A DNA stretch of 64,000 nt from Amblyomma americanum (Eukaryota; Arthropoda; Arachnida; Ixodida; Ixodidae), in contig NC_135498.1 of assembly GCF_052857255.1 (NCBI RefSeq), positions 85,212,639 to 85,276,638 of the forward strand. Reading direction: 5' to 3'. The notes below the pieces were generated by a model, which saw only the letters and a program-made list of their open reading frames with translations, searched no databases and was not told the origin of the DNA. The position numbers and the translations under genes are program-made. The number at the start of each line of letters is the position of its first letter. The stretch's first letter is position 1. Below are positions 48,600 to 59,889 of the stretch, piece after piece.

Positions 48600-48780
48600 A
48601 AGAGAACGGATAAAGGAGGGAGTGAAAGAAGAAAGGAGTGTCGTATTGGGGGGCTCCGAAATAATTTAGACCACCTGGGGATCTTTAACGTGCACTGACA
48701 TCGAACCGCACACGGGCGCCTTAGCCTTTTCTCTCCATAAAAAACGCAGCCGCCGAGGACGGGTTTGACGACTGCGTTTT
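48600..48780 (-). mobile_element. SINE, head-truncated
   Basis: The minus strand contains GGCGCCCGTGTGCGG, GATGTCAGTGCACGTTAAAG, ATCCCCAGGTGGTC and TTCGGAGCCCCCCA, then a CTTTCTTC..CACTCCCTCCTTT tail. It shares the GTGCACGTTAAAGA core with 21213-21449. Confidence 0.72.
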
Positions 48781-49039
48781 TATCGAATTGGAAAATGAGA
48801 TTGGCAAAAATAAATTTCAGGTTATCCTTGGACAGGGAATCTCCAGAGAAAAAGAAAATAGGTTTTATTTTTCATGCGATAACTATGTGGTATTTGTGAA
48901 TAAATTAGCATAGAAACGAACACAAAACTAGATATTCTAAGAAAAAAGACACTTCGTCAAGCTGGCGGCTCTAACAAAAAGAGAGCCCAAAAAAATAAAT
49001 TGACCGCTGTATTTAGCAAAAAAAATAGACTTGTCAATT

Positions 49040-49345
49040 AAACTAAAATTTCGATAGAGCGAACGCTTCCTTGACAAAAGAAAAAAGGGAAACAAGGAAA
49101 AAAGAACTTAAGAAAAATGGCTGTGGATTAGCTCGGGGTAAACCTGGACTGACGCGATAGATACAGCTGGCCAAGTGGAACTGGATCAATCGAACTGCAC
49201 TGTCAGGATTTCGCATTTCCATTTCCATGGGCGTTTCTGCTTCATCTTCGTCCCTGGACGTGGTTTCACTTTCTTCCCCTGCTCCGCACCACTGACGAAC
49301 CACATGACCAGCCGGAGTGGCGACGTGTTGGCCGGGCTGAAGGCG
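49040..49345 (-). repeat. repeat fragment related to 54290-54490
   Basis: The minus strand GGGACGAAGATGAAGCAGAA and following bases resemble plus-strand 54402-54480 (GGGACAAAGATGAAGAAGGA). An 86-codon minus frame here ends in a T/F-rich run and is not a credible gene. Confidence 0.4.
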
Positions 49346-50024
49346 CGAAAGGCAAGCGTACTGTAGCCATTGCTACAAAATGTATGAGGGAAGCGAAGAT
49401 CGCCAGTTCAACAGCAGATGAGGCATAACTATATCGCTGCGCTATTTATTAATCGACATTAATTCCGTATTTCTACGCATTTTCTATTCCAACGAATGTT
49501 TCCAATTCCTTTAATTTTATTTTTCACGTTATCGTTTTCGCAGGTCTGTTGCGGTTTGAGGTCCTAAGCGGTTATTAACATATATCTATAAAACACTGCC
49601 GACATCCATGTATTTATACTTGTGTGATCAGCAATAAACCCTCAGTTGTTAGTCAGCGCCGTGTCGTTCGCTTTCTTGTCTTTTGTGCTCGTCTTTGTTC
49701 GCGCTGTTTGTTCAAGATGCCTAACCAACTAGCCCGCGAAAACGTGTTAATGTGTACAAGAAGCACACAGCAAGATATTTGCGAACCAGCTTTGGCATAA
49801 AGGGATGTAAATACTTGGCCAAATCTTTGGTGGCGATTGCGCGCTATTCTTCGTTAGCACGGCGCTGCGATCGCATGCGCCTGCCAGTAGGCGGCCGCCG
49901 GTAGCCACGATGGGTGTTACCAGGGCTCAGGGTCTTCTCTAAATCTCTTGGTGCGCTGATATACTAAAAATAAATCGGAACGGCTGCAGTCTGCAAAAGA
50001 CCCAGAGAAAACAAGTCTAAGAAT

Positions 50025-50125
50025 ATAATACTACTACTACAGCTAATTCTGCTAGCACTACGACTACTGCTACTACAACCACAAATACAGCAACAACCAC
50101 GACTACTACCACTACTGCCTCGTAC
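50025..50125 (+). repeat. ACT/CTA trinucleotide-rich stretch
   Basis: Imperfect (ACT)n/(AAC)n repeats. The paralogous site near 15820 has a shorter CTACTACTCCTACTACC run. Confidence 0.8.
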
Positions 50126-50300
50126 AGCGCAAAAGGAGCTTCCACCGGTAAGTGCATAAAGAGCAGTATGCACTCAAGGGAAGCCCTGGCTTCAAAAATA
50201 TTGCAGAAATATTTCGAAAGTTTAATCAAGGGATTCTATTAAGCACAAAAGGTAAACAGTAAAACAAAAACGTTTTCGCATGTAGCCGGTGCGTCCAGTC

Positions 50301-50897
<597 letters not shown>

Positions 50898-51169
50898 GAC
50901 CAGAGACAGTGGGAGCCTGCATACAGTGCCAGCGCTTCACAGTAATACGTTTCGTTTCATTTTCATAAATGAGGGACGCCTACTTTCAATTTCGTTTGGC
51001 GTGTTGATAATATTCTTCTGTTTAATAGTATACCTATCTTTCTGGATTTATTTGTGTTGATCTCCAGTTCTAATACGTGTTCATTTTATTTTTACATTGT
51101 TCTGTTCGTCTCCTTAAAAGACACAAAATAGTTTAGGCTTTTTGGTAGTGCTGTTCTGTATGGCGTATA

Positions 51170-51450
51170 TTGCCCCTGCTTAGGATATTATGTGCTCCTT
51201 CTGTAGTTCTTTCTATTTTTCCAAAGCCATTATGTGAGTGGAAGACCCGCGGAGGTCATAGTGGCCTCTCTCATAAAGGCAGTGCTGGACGACCAATACC
51301 GAAGAGATGTACACGGGAGCAGTGCCCTCCTTCCCACAGAGACGCCGAGAACACATCACCAAGAATGAAAAAAAAAACTTGCTCTAGAGGGCAACCAGCG
51401 AACCTTGAGGCAACTGCCAAACCCATAGATGCTGGAAGAATTTTTTTGTT
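51170..51450 (+). repeat. module Q, copy 4 (partial)
   Basis: CTCATAAAGGCAGTGCTGGA, GACCAATACCGAAGAGATGTA and GAGAACACATCACC match 8330-8415 and 16490-16585. It follows T as at 16460. Confidence 0.7.
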
Positions 51451-51479
51451 GTAGATCTATTCGATGCCATTTTGTTCGG

Positions 51480-51800
51480 CAAATAAATACCCTAAAATTT
51501 ATTTCAGAATATATGACCTCCCTCCTCACCCCACCGCCTCCCCCTCGAAGGGTCACCTCAAATCCGCTGAGGCATTCGGTAGATGGCATCTGCAAATAGG
51601 CAGTCGTGTCAGGGGCTTCCGTACTCGGGGCTTTTCAAGACGAGGCAAACGCAGCGAGACATCTGGTGCGCAGCATTTGACACTGGGATAATGGCATCTG
51701 GTGCTTTGGAGCAGCATGCTAAAAATCAATTTTAAAAATAATTTTCAGAACTTTGCAAAGTTGGCCAATGAGGCAGACATTCTTTAACGGTTGGTGTGGG
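51480..51800 (+). repeat. module R, copy 2
   Basis: CCTCACCCCACCGCC, GAAGGGTCACCTCAAATCC and AGTCGTGTCAGGGGC match 9007-9110. Confidence 0.7.
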
Positions 51801-52829
51801 CTTTAAGGTAGCTATGAAAAATTTTTTGAAGTTTTTTGAAGCTTTAAGTTTTTCTTTTTCCCAAAATGTCATGATAAATGCGTATTGTGAAGACCGACAT
51901 ACCCGTAGCTGGCGATATATAAGCCGGGTGTTTCACCAAATCGCACAAGCTTCTTCTGAAGTCCAGCATGCTGCCACATACGCTTATGTTCAAAAGAGAC
52001 ATTAAAGAAATGTCAGCATGAAGACCAGTTCTCTTTTAACATGAGAAGCGAACAAAAGTAAACTCCGTATCTTTGCAGATGACAGCCCCTTCAATGCCAA
52101 GACAACTCCGGTGTTCGCGAGAGCACCTTTTGCTAGTAGAGTCCCCACAGCACCGGACAAAGGAGCTTTTCTTGGCTGACTACTGCAGCTGAAGATGGCG
52201 CCCGTGACGGCACGTGTAAAATACCTATCAGTTTCGTCTACAACTGGAACCTCTGACCCGTAATTTAAGCCATGGAAATGCACCGACGACAAGCTCTCGC
52301 TGTTTTCCTACTGAATATGACACATTTACACCGACATCGAAACCAGCATTCTGTTGATTAGTTGTTAATATCTGCGTGTGCACTTCAATATCATAACATA
52401 GCGATGTTCCCATCACAGCGCAACATTTACATTTTACCTGTGGTGTTTTTCCCGATGCTGTTGTTTTCCTTCTGCTGCTTTCTCAGTGCTCTCTTTTGGT
52501 GCACTTTTTCAAAGCACGCTTTTGTGTTCTGCGATGTTCTTTCGCACCCCCTGCAGAATGTTTCGATATATGCGGTTGGAAACCTGCGACGCCATGAAGA
52601 TCGAAATTTTGTTTCGCTTGAAGAATTGAAAACTTATATGCGCTCAACTGGGCCACAAAATCTGGACAAGGGTTTATATTTTACACGGCTTTCACTGCAA
52701 CGACAGAGGTGCAGAACAACCACAACTGCAGCATGAATTCAAATGTTGCCCACCTCTCATTTATTTGCTATGTACGACGATAATGTTTTGTTGTCATTGC
52801 AGGAAGTTCTTTAATGGTGAAATTTTGCA
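51801..52829. other. no gene recognised
   Basis: A 124-codon plus frame (52362-52736) has a hydrophobic start and no family motif. Nothing supports it as a gene. Confidence 0.4.
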
Positions 52830-53560
52830 GAGTACGACATGCTATCTATATACACTTCATGCAAAAGAACTAGGGAAAATAGTTTTCCAATAGTTGTAGG
52901 TTTAAAACATTCCACTGAATTACGTGGTGCTCGAAAGTGGCGGTGCACATGGTGTGTAAGTTGGTTGTGTGCAAGAAAGATGAGTACAAATATTATGCGG
53001 ATATGTGTGGTATTTTGGAGGCTAATAACTGAGAACTAGCACAGGATAGAGACATTAGCTGAATTTCAGGACAAAAATAAATACCATCGACTCTTTTCAA
53101 AGCAACAACGCGGGCGGAGTACACTGAATTAAAAATATTCTTGCGTTAGGTAATAAGAAGTATGAGAATTTTCTACTCATGTTTCCTGGCCAAATAACCT
53201 AAACGTTAAATCAGCTGTCGTGTTTCATGGTTTTCTGGTCCGAGAAAATGTATAACCTTAAGAATGGAACCCCCGAAAAGAGTAGGCACAGTTCAAGAAC
53301 GCAGTGGATTTTCCACGTCAAAGGACACCTTCCAACCGAACGGCGCGGGCAGATTTTCCTGACACTGGTAGTGTGAAAAAAGAAGTAGCGGTTTTTGAAA
53401 GGGGGTTATCATTTCCTTCTATGTAAAGGGCTTGAACATTTTCTTGACTGCGGCGCCACTCCGTGCATACTCGTGCTGCAGGGTCTTGAGAAACAGCCGG
53501 CGCCATTGTCTGGAAGGTGGTCCCATCACGGGCATAAGCCGCTGCGTTCTTATGTTGTAT
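52830..53560 (+). repeat. module S, copy 3
   Basis: AAGATGAGTACAAATATTATGCGG (about 52977), GTTAGGTAATAAGAAG (about 53143), TCAAGAACGCAGTGGATTTT (about 53291) and GCGCCATTGTCTGGAAGGTGG (about 53500) match the S copies at 9640-10600 and 27285-27780. Confidence 0.65.
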
Positions 53561-53924
53561 CGGAGTGTAGTCGCTGACGAAAGTGTATACACCGATTCAT
53601 TGCTCCAAAGAACCAGGACTTATTTCTTGATATAGTGCGTACCGTGTTGGTATCGCTTGGGCAGAGCACGCTTCAATGATTCCACAAATGTGCAGTTAAG
53701 AGGCATGCAGGGTAAAATGCACACTTTCATGCATTAAACACTACATTAATGCTTTGCGAGGTAATATATTAATGGAGCTGCATTGCCGTTGCGCTATATC
53801 TCTTACGACGTATACAGCATAACCACTAGCTTTAGGTAGGACCAGGTGGCCAGTTTGAGCCTGTGGATGCGCCGTGGGTTTCATACGTAAGATTCAGACA
53901 TGCACCTACGATCGTTAAGAGAGT

Positions 53925-54050
53925 TCACCACTGACATTGTATGTAGGAATTACATCGAAACTTTCAGATGCTTTAGCGTGTCTAAATACAAATCGATTTT
54001 AATGCGGTTTGTGGCAGCGTTTTCTTGTTTTGTGAATAGAGTAAATGTTG
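53925..54050 (-). repeat. module S fragment, inverted
   Basis: The reverse complement contains AACGCTGCCACAAACCGCAT, AGACACGCTAAAGCATCTGAAA and GTCAGTGGTGAACTC, matching 27895-28000 on the plus strand. Confidence 0.65.
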
Positions 54051-54289
54051 GTCCAGATTTTATTTTTTGGGTCTAATTTTTTTTACAGATCAGAGGTAAA
54101 TATCTAGAAAAATTGTGGTTTTACACATATCGGTCTTTCATGTCATCTCGCAAAGCAACGTATCTAAATATCGAAATATCAGTCGACACCTTTCCTCCCC
54201 TTTTTTAGTTATTGCTACACTACGCTACCTGTTCGAACCTTCAGCGTGGCACCACTTGAACTCCGTGGCGGCGCCATTGGTCATGCGGG

Positions 54290-54490
54290 CTGTTCACGTG
54301 GTGCGGCCGTTGGTCACGTGGGTTGCTCACGTGATGAGAAGCTGTTGTTGCCTGCGGCGCGCAACAGCTGACACAGCAGTGCGCATGCGCCGTGTCACGC
54401 GGGACAAAGATGAAGAAGGAACGCCCAGCGAAATTGAGCAGCGAAAGACTCACTTTGCAATTCGAGTCAAAAGAGCTACTACTGGGGCTA
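54290..54490 (+). promoter_or_regulatory. cluster of three CACGTG E-boxes, possible promoter
   Basis: CACGTG at 54295-54300, 54315-54320 and 54328-54333, then a GC-rich CGCGCAACAGCTG segment. The downstream frames (54392-54601 or 54406-54573) are short and unrecognised. It could be the start of a transposon copy; a relative lies inverted at 49040-49345. Confidence 0.35.
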
Positions 54491-54883
54491 GTTGGAAATG
54501 CATTCTTGGAGGTATTAGTGAGCGCTATCATAATAAGGAAAGAGAAGAACACACAGAAAGAAGCGCTTTTTAACAACTCTTTATTCTCTGAAGAGACATG
54601 ACTACATACTCATAATAACGTCATATCATACACAGAAGAAGGAAGAACGCACGGCGCTGACAAGAGTGATTTGAAAGGAAAAAAATAATTAAATAAAAAA
54701 AACGATGAACACGTGCCTTACATCAGCCGAAGATTACTATTCTTGAGGTACTTTAGTTCACTTCTCCCTAGCATCACCGAAGGGGGCGGACGCATTGCTT
54801 ATCTGGAGCAACATGCATAGCGTAAGCTTCGATATATTCACCTTCTCGCCTGTTTGTGGCCCGACCTATCACCTTGGAGATTT

Positions 54884-55625
54884 TTAGCATCGGTGTGCCT
54901 TTGCAGTGTGCGCAATGTGATACCTGATTGCCGGATTTTGCAAATTGTTCGATAATCTTTCATGCTCTCTAAGCTCCTTGTTCAGGCACTTACCCGTTTG
55001 ACCTACGTAGGTTCGTATATAGCTAAGTGGAATGCTATAAATGACGTCTTCTTCACACTCTACATAGGTTATTTCGTTTTTGAAGTTGCACCCAGGTTTC
55101 TTTTCGTGGTCTTCATTCTCGTTAACATTTTTGTACATTCCAAGGAGCTTATAGGGAGCTGAAAAAACCACTTCAACTCCGTACTTGTCAGCTGTCTCAC
55201 TTATTCTGTTATAGATGATATGAATGTACGGCATCACAACGGGGCGTCCTTTATAGCTCAGTTTCATAGTCTTATGGGACCCAAAAACTTCCCTTAGCAA
55301 GCATTCAGCAATGAATCCAAGTAATTATTCCGGATTGCCGCGAGCCCTCAATCGGGAAACGTGTTGATTAATGCTGTAAATAATCGAGTGTGGGCATGAT
55401 TTGTTATAGCTAGTTTCAGACAAGAAGTTGCAACACCTTGTTTTACAATTTTAGAATTACCGGAATAAAATCCCAACAGCGGTGCTTTTTCCCTGAGTTC
55501 GTATGCCCAGCAGGTGTCGTTGTCGCGGAAGCTCACCAGCAGGTCTAAGAATCTAATCTGAGAGCCGTTTGGGGCTTCAGATGTAAAATGGAGGCCAGGA
55601 AAAGCTCTGTTTCATTCATAAAGAA
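54884..55625 (-). mobile_element. Penelope-like retroelement, 3' part with GIY-YIG endonuclease
   Basis: Minus strand from 55625: a RIRFLDLLVSFRDNDTCWAY-like block, EKAPLLGFYSGNSKIVK and SCLKLA (end of the RT), a frameshift near 55340, ECLLREVFG, then a linker. The GIY-YIG domain follows: a VIYSIPLSY half and, after RT, YVGQTGKCLNKELREH. This domain arrangement (RT then GIY-YIG) is diagnostic of Penelope-like elements with endonuclease, which nick target DNA for priming. The catalytic RT core is missing: the element is 5' truncated near 55625. Confidence 0.85.
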
Positions 55626-56679
55626 TACCTTTCACGTTTATAGAGTAATTTTTTGCGTTGTTGGAAAGGCAAAGTAGACCTACTTTTTGTGCGCGGAGGA
55701 AGGAATACTTTCGTGTGGCGGATGGAATTTATTCACCTGGAGATGAAATATAACTTACCTGTTTTTTGTGGTACTTAAGTGCTGCCATCTATCGACAGAA
55801 AAAGTTAGCCGACGAGTTCCCTTGTAGCTGGTGAGTCGCCGTAAGGCAATCGTATCTGTCTAATCTAAACATACCGAGACAAAAATGCCTGCTGCTGCTA
55901 GCGTGCCGTAATTTACTGGGGCATCGGCACAGCATTCTTCATTGCCAAATGTATTGTTCTTGCAAGATACTTTGTATTAGTTACGCATAAGAGACACGAA
56001 GCAGAGACACAAACAACGGATAACCACTGGCAGAGCATGTTCAATAAATGAAGCACACAATTGACTTGGGATTCGCCGCAATCTTGGATATAATTTAACA
56101 TTTATCGTCACGTCTTCTTTTGAATCTCTTCATATACAGACTACGGATAACGTCATTAGGAGGACGAAAGGTAATCTCCCGAATAACTACGCCCATTCAC
56201 TGCGCGGTCAAGTGCGCATATAAGAAACGGCCAATTCCGCTCATCTTCATTGTGAACAAGGGAGCCGTAGGGGTCCAGAAACACCATAATTTAAAACAAT
56301 TCTTGGCCAGTGTACATTTTATTCAACTACTATGCTCCCTCCCCCCCCCCGCCCCCCCCCACCATCCGCAAGACAGGATTCTGTCAAACCCTTGACTATC
56401 ATTACCATTTTCTGCCAATCAGACAAAAATAAAATTCCGGAACACCGGCCAGCATACATAAAAACCTGTCTCCATCTTGTTTTCCCCGTAGCCGCTCGGA
56501 CACCTTTATGATAGCTGTGCGAATGCCTGTGAAGCTCCAGAATGACTGTGCCACTCGCTTCTGAGAGAATTTCTTATCGCACCTTTGAAGGCAGAGGAAA
56601 TCTCCTCCACTTCCCCGGTTTAAAACATGGGCAAGCCCTTTTTTTGTAACAGAGCACACAAAGAATGTTGGGATAAAGG
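55626..56679. other. no gene recognised; C-rich run at 56341-56360
   Basis: Only short unrecognised frames. A CCCCCCCCCC-G-CCCCCCCCC run lies at 56341-56360. From 56680 the sequence matches the upstream DNA of gene copies A and B. Confidence 0.45.
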
Positions 56680-57144
56680 ATGACCTCTCAAAAATGAGGT
56701 CACCATTCCTACACTTCCTGGAACATAGGAAGAGTTAGCTGTCCTCAATACCTCTGGTATCGGGTTCCAGTGGTCACTGGGAAACTGCACACAATTGTCT
56801 TCTTATCTCCCTGATCTGCCATGGAACCCATGTTCCCTTTGTGCACTGAAGGCAACGCCTATTGAAGGTACAGCAATTTACTCTCGAGAAGCCGTGAAGT
56901 TGGGCTTGTTGGTTTTCTACGAAAACAGCCACTGCCACTCTTATCGACAGCGACCCTTTCCCATGCACGTGAAAATATCCAAGACTTGTGTCAGTTCAGG
57001 TTTTGAAGCCGAGGAAGCGGGGTAGCAATTGCTAAAGATTGTATTCGTTGCGATATTTCCCAGAGCATTTTTCTGCGTTCCATTATGGAGATGAATGTGA
57101 AGCGCATTTTGGACGAAGCCAGGTAGAAAATATTCGAGATTGAC

Positions 57145-59196
57145 ATGAGCGCCAAAGACCTCGGCATCTGGAAACGCCTGATGCTATCGCGCCTCCTTCA
57201 AGAGTGGTCGTGGGTCAACGCTAGCGATTCAGAAGAGGAAGGAGATGGCAAAGAAAAGGCCGGTCGCAAAGGCACCCACAAGAAATCCAGAAAACGCATC
57301 AAGTCCAACCAGAACCGCAAGATTACCACTGGACTGCGAGAGGAATTTAAAGGTAAGTAATAGACTTCTAAGCTCTTGATTGCCGTTGATTACTTCAGGC
57401 ATAACATCGTAGCCCAGGGGCCCCAATATCTAATTTCTAACATTTATTAAAAATTCGGTCACGGTGTGTTCAGAGACTGATGTGTAAAGTAACTCTGTGT
57501 TGATGCTTATTAAGAGGCTGAGTTGATGGGTCACAAAACTTGTGCCTATTGGCAGTAGTATTTTCGTATTATTTCAGCAATAGCACTTAGGATACGGTTT
57601 TGTTGCTCGCGGGTTGTTTTTCGGGAAATGAATATTTTGAGTTCAGTTCTCTGTGTGCATACATGGCTTGCAGTAAAGCTCAGCTGTTGCTATGCTCTCT
57701 GTGCATGTTCATGTTTCAATGCGGCCGTCCGACTCTGGGAGCGCTACATTGCGTAGCGGCGTTTTCGGTTGCAGGGGAAAAAAGACGGGCTATTATATCG
57801 AGTGCAAATTATCGAAAATTTTGTTTCAAACAAAATACTAATTCAGATTAAGAGTTTATAGTCAACACAACATTCTCGCTGACATGCCGGAGTCGCTGAC
57901 CTGTTGTTTTCATCAAACTGAGTTTGGTACACGGTTTCTGACCGTTCTCGCCATCTTGTTCGTTGCGCTCACTAATTACGTGAAGTTTTAAACAACTCTA
58001 GTCGCAAATGCCGCTCGTCGTTTATTTTTTTGCCGTTGCAATCAGCTTTGGTTCATCGCAATCCTTATGTGAAAATTTGTCACTTCTCATTTTCTTGCGT
58101 GGCAGCGTCTGTAAGTGGTGCACTTCGGTTCCAAGTGAAGAATTCACTCCTCTGTCCATACCCGAAACGCTTGCCACGGGTTGAACACTGCGCGTCTGCC
58201 AGCTTAGCACTGCTGTCCGTCTTATACCGCGCCCATTTGGGCGGCCATTTTCTGTTGTAGGACTCCGACACTGCAATGACCACTTGTGCGCAAATTGAAG
58301 CGACATTTTATTGCAAAAACGATAATTTAATCTAAACTCTTCTCGCTGATACGACCTTGTCGCTGACATCCCAGGAGTACTAGCCTGTCCTTAATTTAAT
58401 CGAGCTGTGTTCACTAGACGGGATTACTGTTCTGCGAAATCGGTAGCGTGGCGTCATCACAATTACCATGGTGTTAGGTAGCCACTATATGTGATTCCAG
58501 TGTCCTGTCGTCGAGTTTGTGTTTTGGATTCGCTCTAGCTACGAACGGTTAATAGTGCTTTGTTGTGCCCAATCGGGAATCGCTAGCAAGTGCTGCAATG
58601 ATTCGCATGCGCCAATCAACCTTATCCGCTCGTTTTTGGCGCACTTCTTCAATTACCGTACTCACACTGCGGCCTCGGTTACAAGCTAATATCCGCATTC
58701 TGGTGTCACTATAGCAACCGCGCGGTATTCATTGCCATTGTTTGGTAAACATCCCGTTTTACCGTAGTCCAAAGTTGTAGATATCAAAAGAACGACAGAC
58801 ACCGAAATGAGGTGCAGGATATAGGCGTCGTCGCATTTTTACATCGTTCCAAGCAAATATAGTGTATCTTTGTTGATTTAGTGCGGAGAATTGCTCTTTT
58901 TTCTCAACCATTTCCCATTTCTCTTCAAAGATGATCCCCGAGCATCCAAGCGTCGTAAGCCAAAGCCCAGTCACGAGGACGAGGAGGAGGCTGGCCGCTC
59001 GAGACTGTGCACCTGCGATGCCGACGCCAGTCCTCGCCCACCGACGCTGATGAAAGCTGGCAAGATAAATCCAAGCCCGGAGGAGCGGCTTCGTCTGGGC
59101 GGAATGGCCGAATCTTTCGACTTGGGCTGGATCTTGGACCAAGTCTCTGTTGCACCGCTGCTCGCTCCCATTCCCGACTCTGGCACCATGTTATAG
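57145..59196 (+). CDS. two-exon small charged nuclear-like protein, copy C
   Basis: Exon 1 is 57145-57352 (donor GTAAGT) and exon 2 is 58931-59196 (acceptor TTCAAAG), phase 1, giving 157 residues. Same layout as copy A: exon 1 has an acidic SDSEEEGDGKE patch and basic KKSRKR and NRKITT, ending EEFK; exon 2 opens DDPRASKRRKPKPSHEDEEEAG, then a C-terminal FDLGWILDQV...PIPDS that parallels DDYAWLFADV...PVPDP of copy A. Family unknown to me; nuclear location is inferred from the basic runs. Upstream (from 56680), intron and flank align with copies A and B. A short ATG frame at 57085 (MEMNVKRILDEAR, then TAG) precedes the main start, as in B. It may still be functional: no stops, both splice sites good. 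Confidence 0.68.
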
Positions 59197-59876
59197 GACA
59201 ACTGAGAGCTGAAATTAGATATTTGCTTTCCAATGCTAATCCATCCGACAACGCAAGGGGCTTTCTTTTGTGTCGGCTGAAAAATAACATCTTACGATCA
59301 ATTTACATGTCCTCAGCTTTTTCCTTGTGCCTAAATCCTACAAATCTTTCGCAGTCTGTTTCATGTTTTCCCATGCTCTCAATGTTTCTTGTTTCCCTTC
59401 TTATGATCGTGTATCCACATTTCATGTTATATCAAGTTTAGCTCCCCCTTCTTCACCTTCAATCTGGTTAATTGTAGTCTTTTGTCCTGTCATCTGCGTA
59501 GTACTGTTGCTGTATGTCCTCACCTTCGCTTCAACTCTTGCTGGTAGTTTTTTTCCCTCTGTCATCCACCTTGTCACAGCGCGTTTGATTCCCTCAACGT
59601 TACACTTTTCTACGCTGTTAGCAAATTGACATTCTGCGATGTACGCATCTCTTTTCCTATTCTTTATATGAAGCCTTTATTTTTTTTATATGTGGTTTTC
59701 GTGTTGATCATTTTGGCTGCCAGCTGTGTTACGTCCTTATGGTCTAGAATAGTTTGCCCTTGTGAACTTTTTTCTACAGAGAAAATTGTGGTATGTATTA
59801 CTTCATCTTGTGCGAGCACAAAGGTGGCTGCGCGTACGGCCTCTTTCCTTTTAGAGCCTCCTCTTTACATACTTTG

Positions 59877-59882
59877 AATAAA
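59877..59882 (+). terminator. poly(A) signal possibly of gene copy C
   Basis: AATAAA about 680 bases after the stop, following a T/C-rich stretch that contains long but unrecognised frames. Confidence 0.4.
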
Positions 59883-59889
59883 CGTTTTA

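Noticed and set aside
59327..59877. Two adjacent hydrophobic frames of 100 and 83 codons after gene copy C.
   Set aside because: T/C-rich 3' flank, no motif, no partner in copy A; most likely 3' UTR or intergenic sequence.
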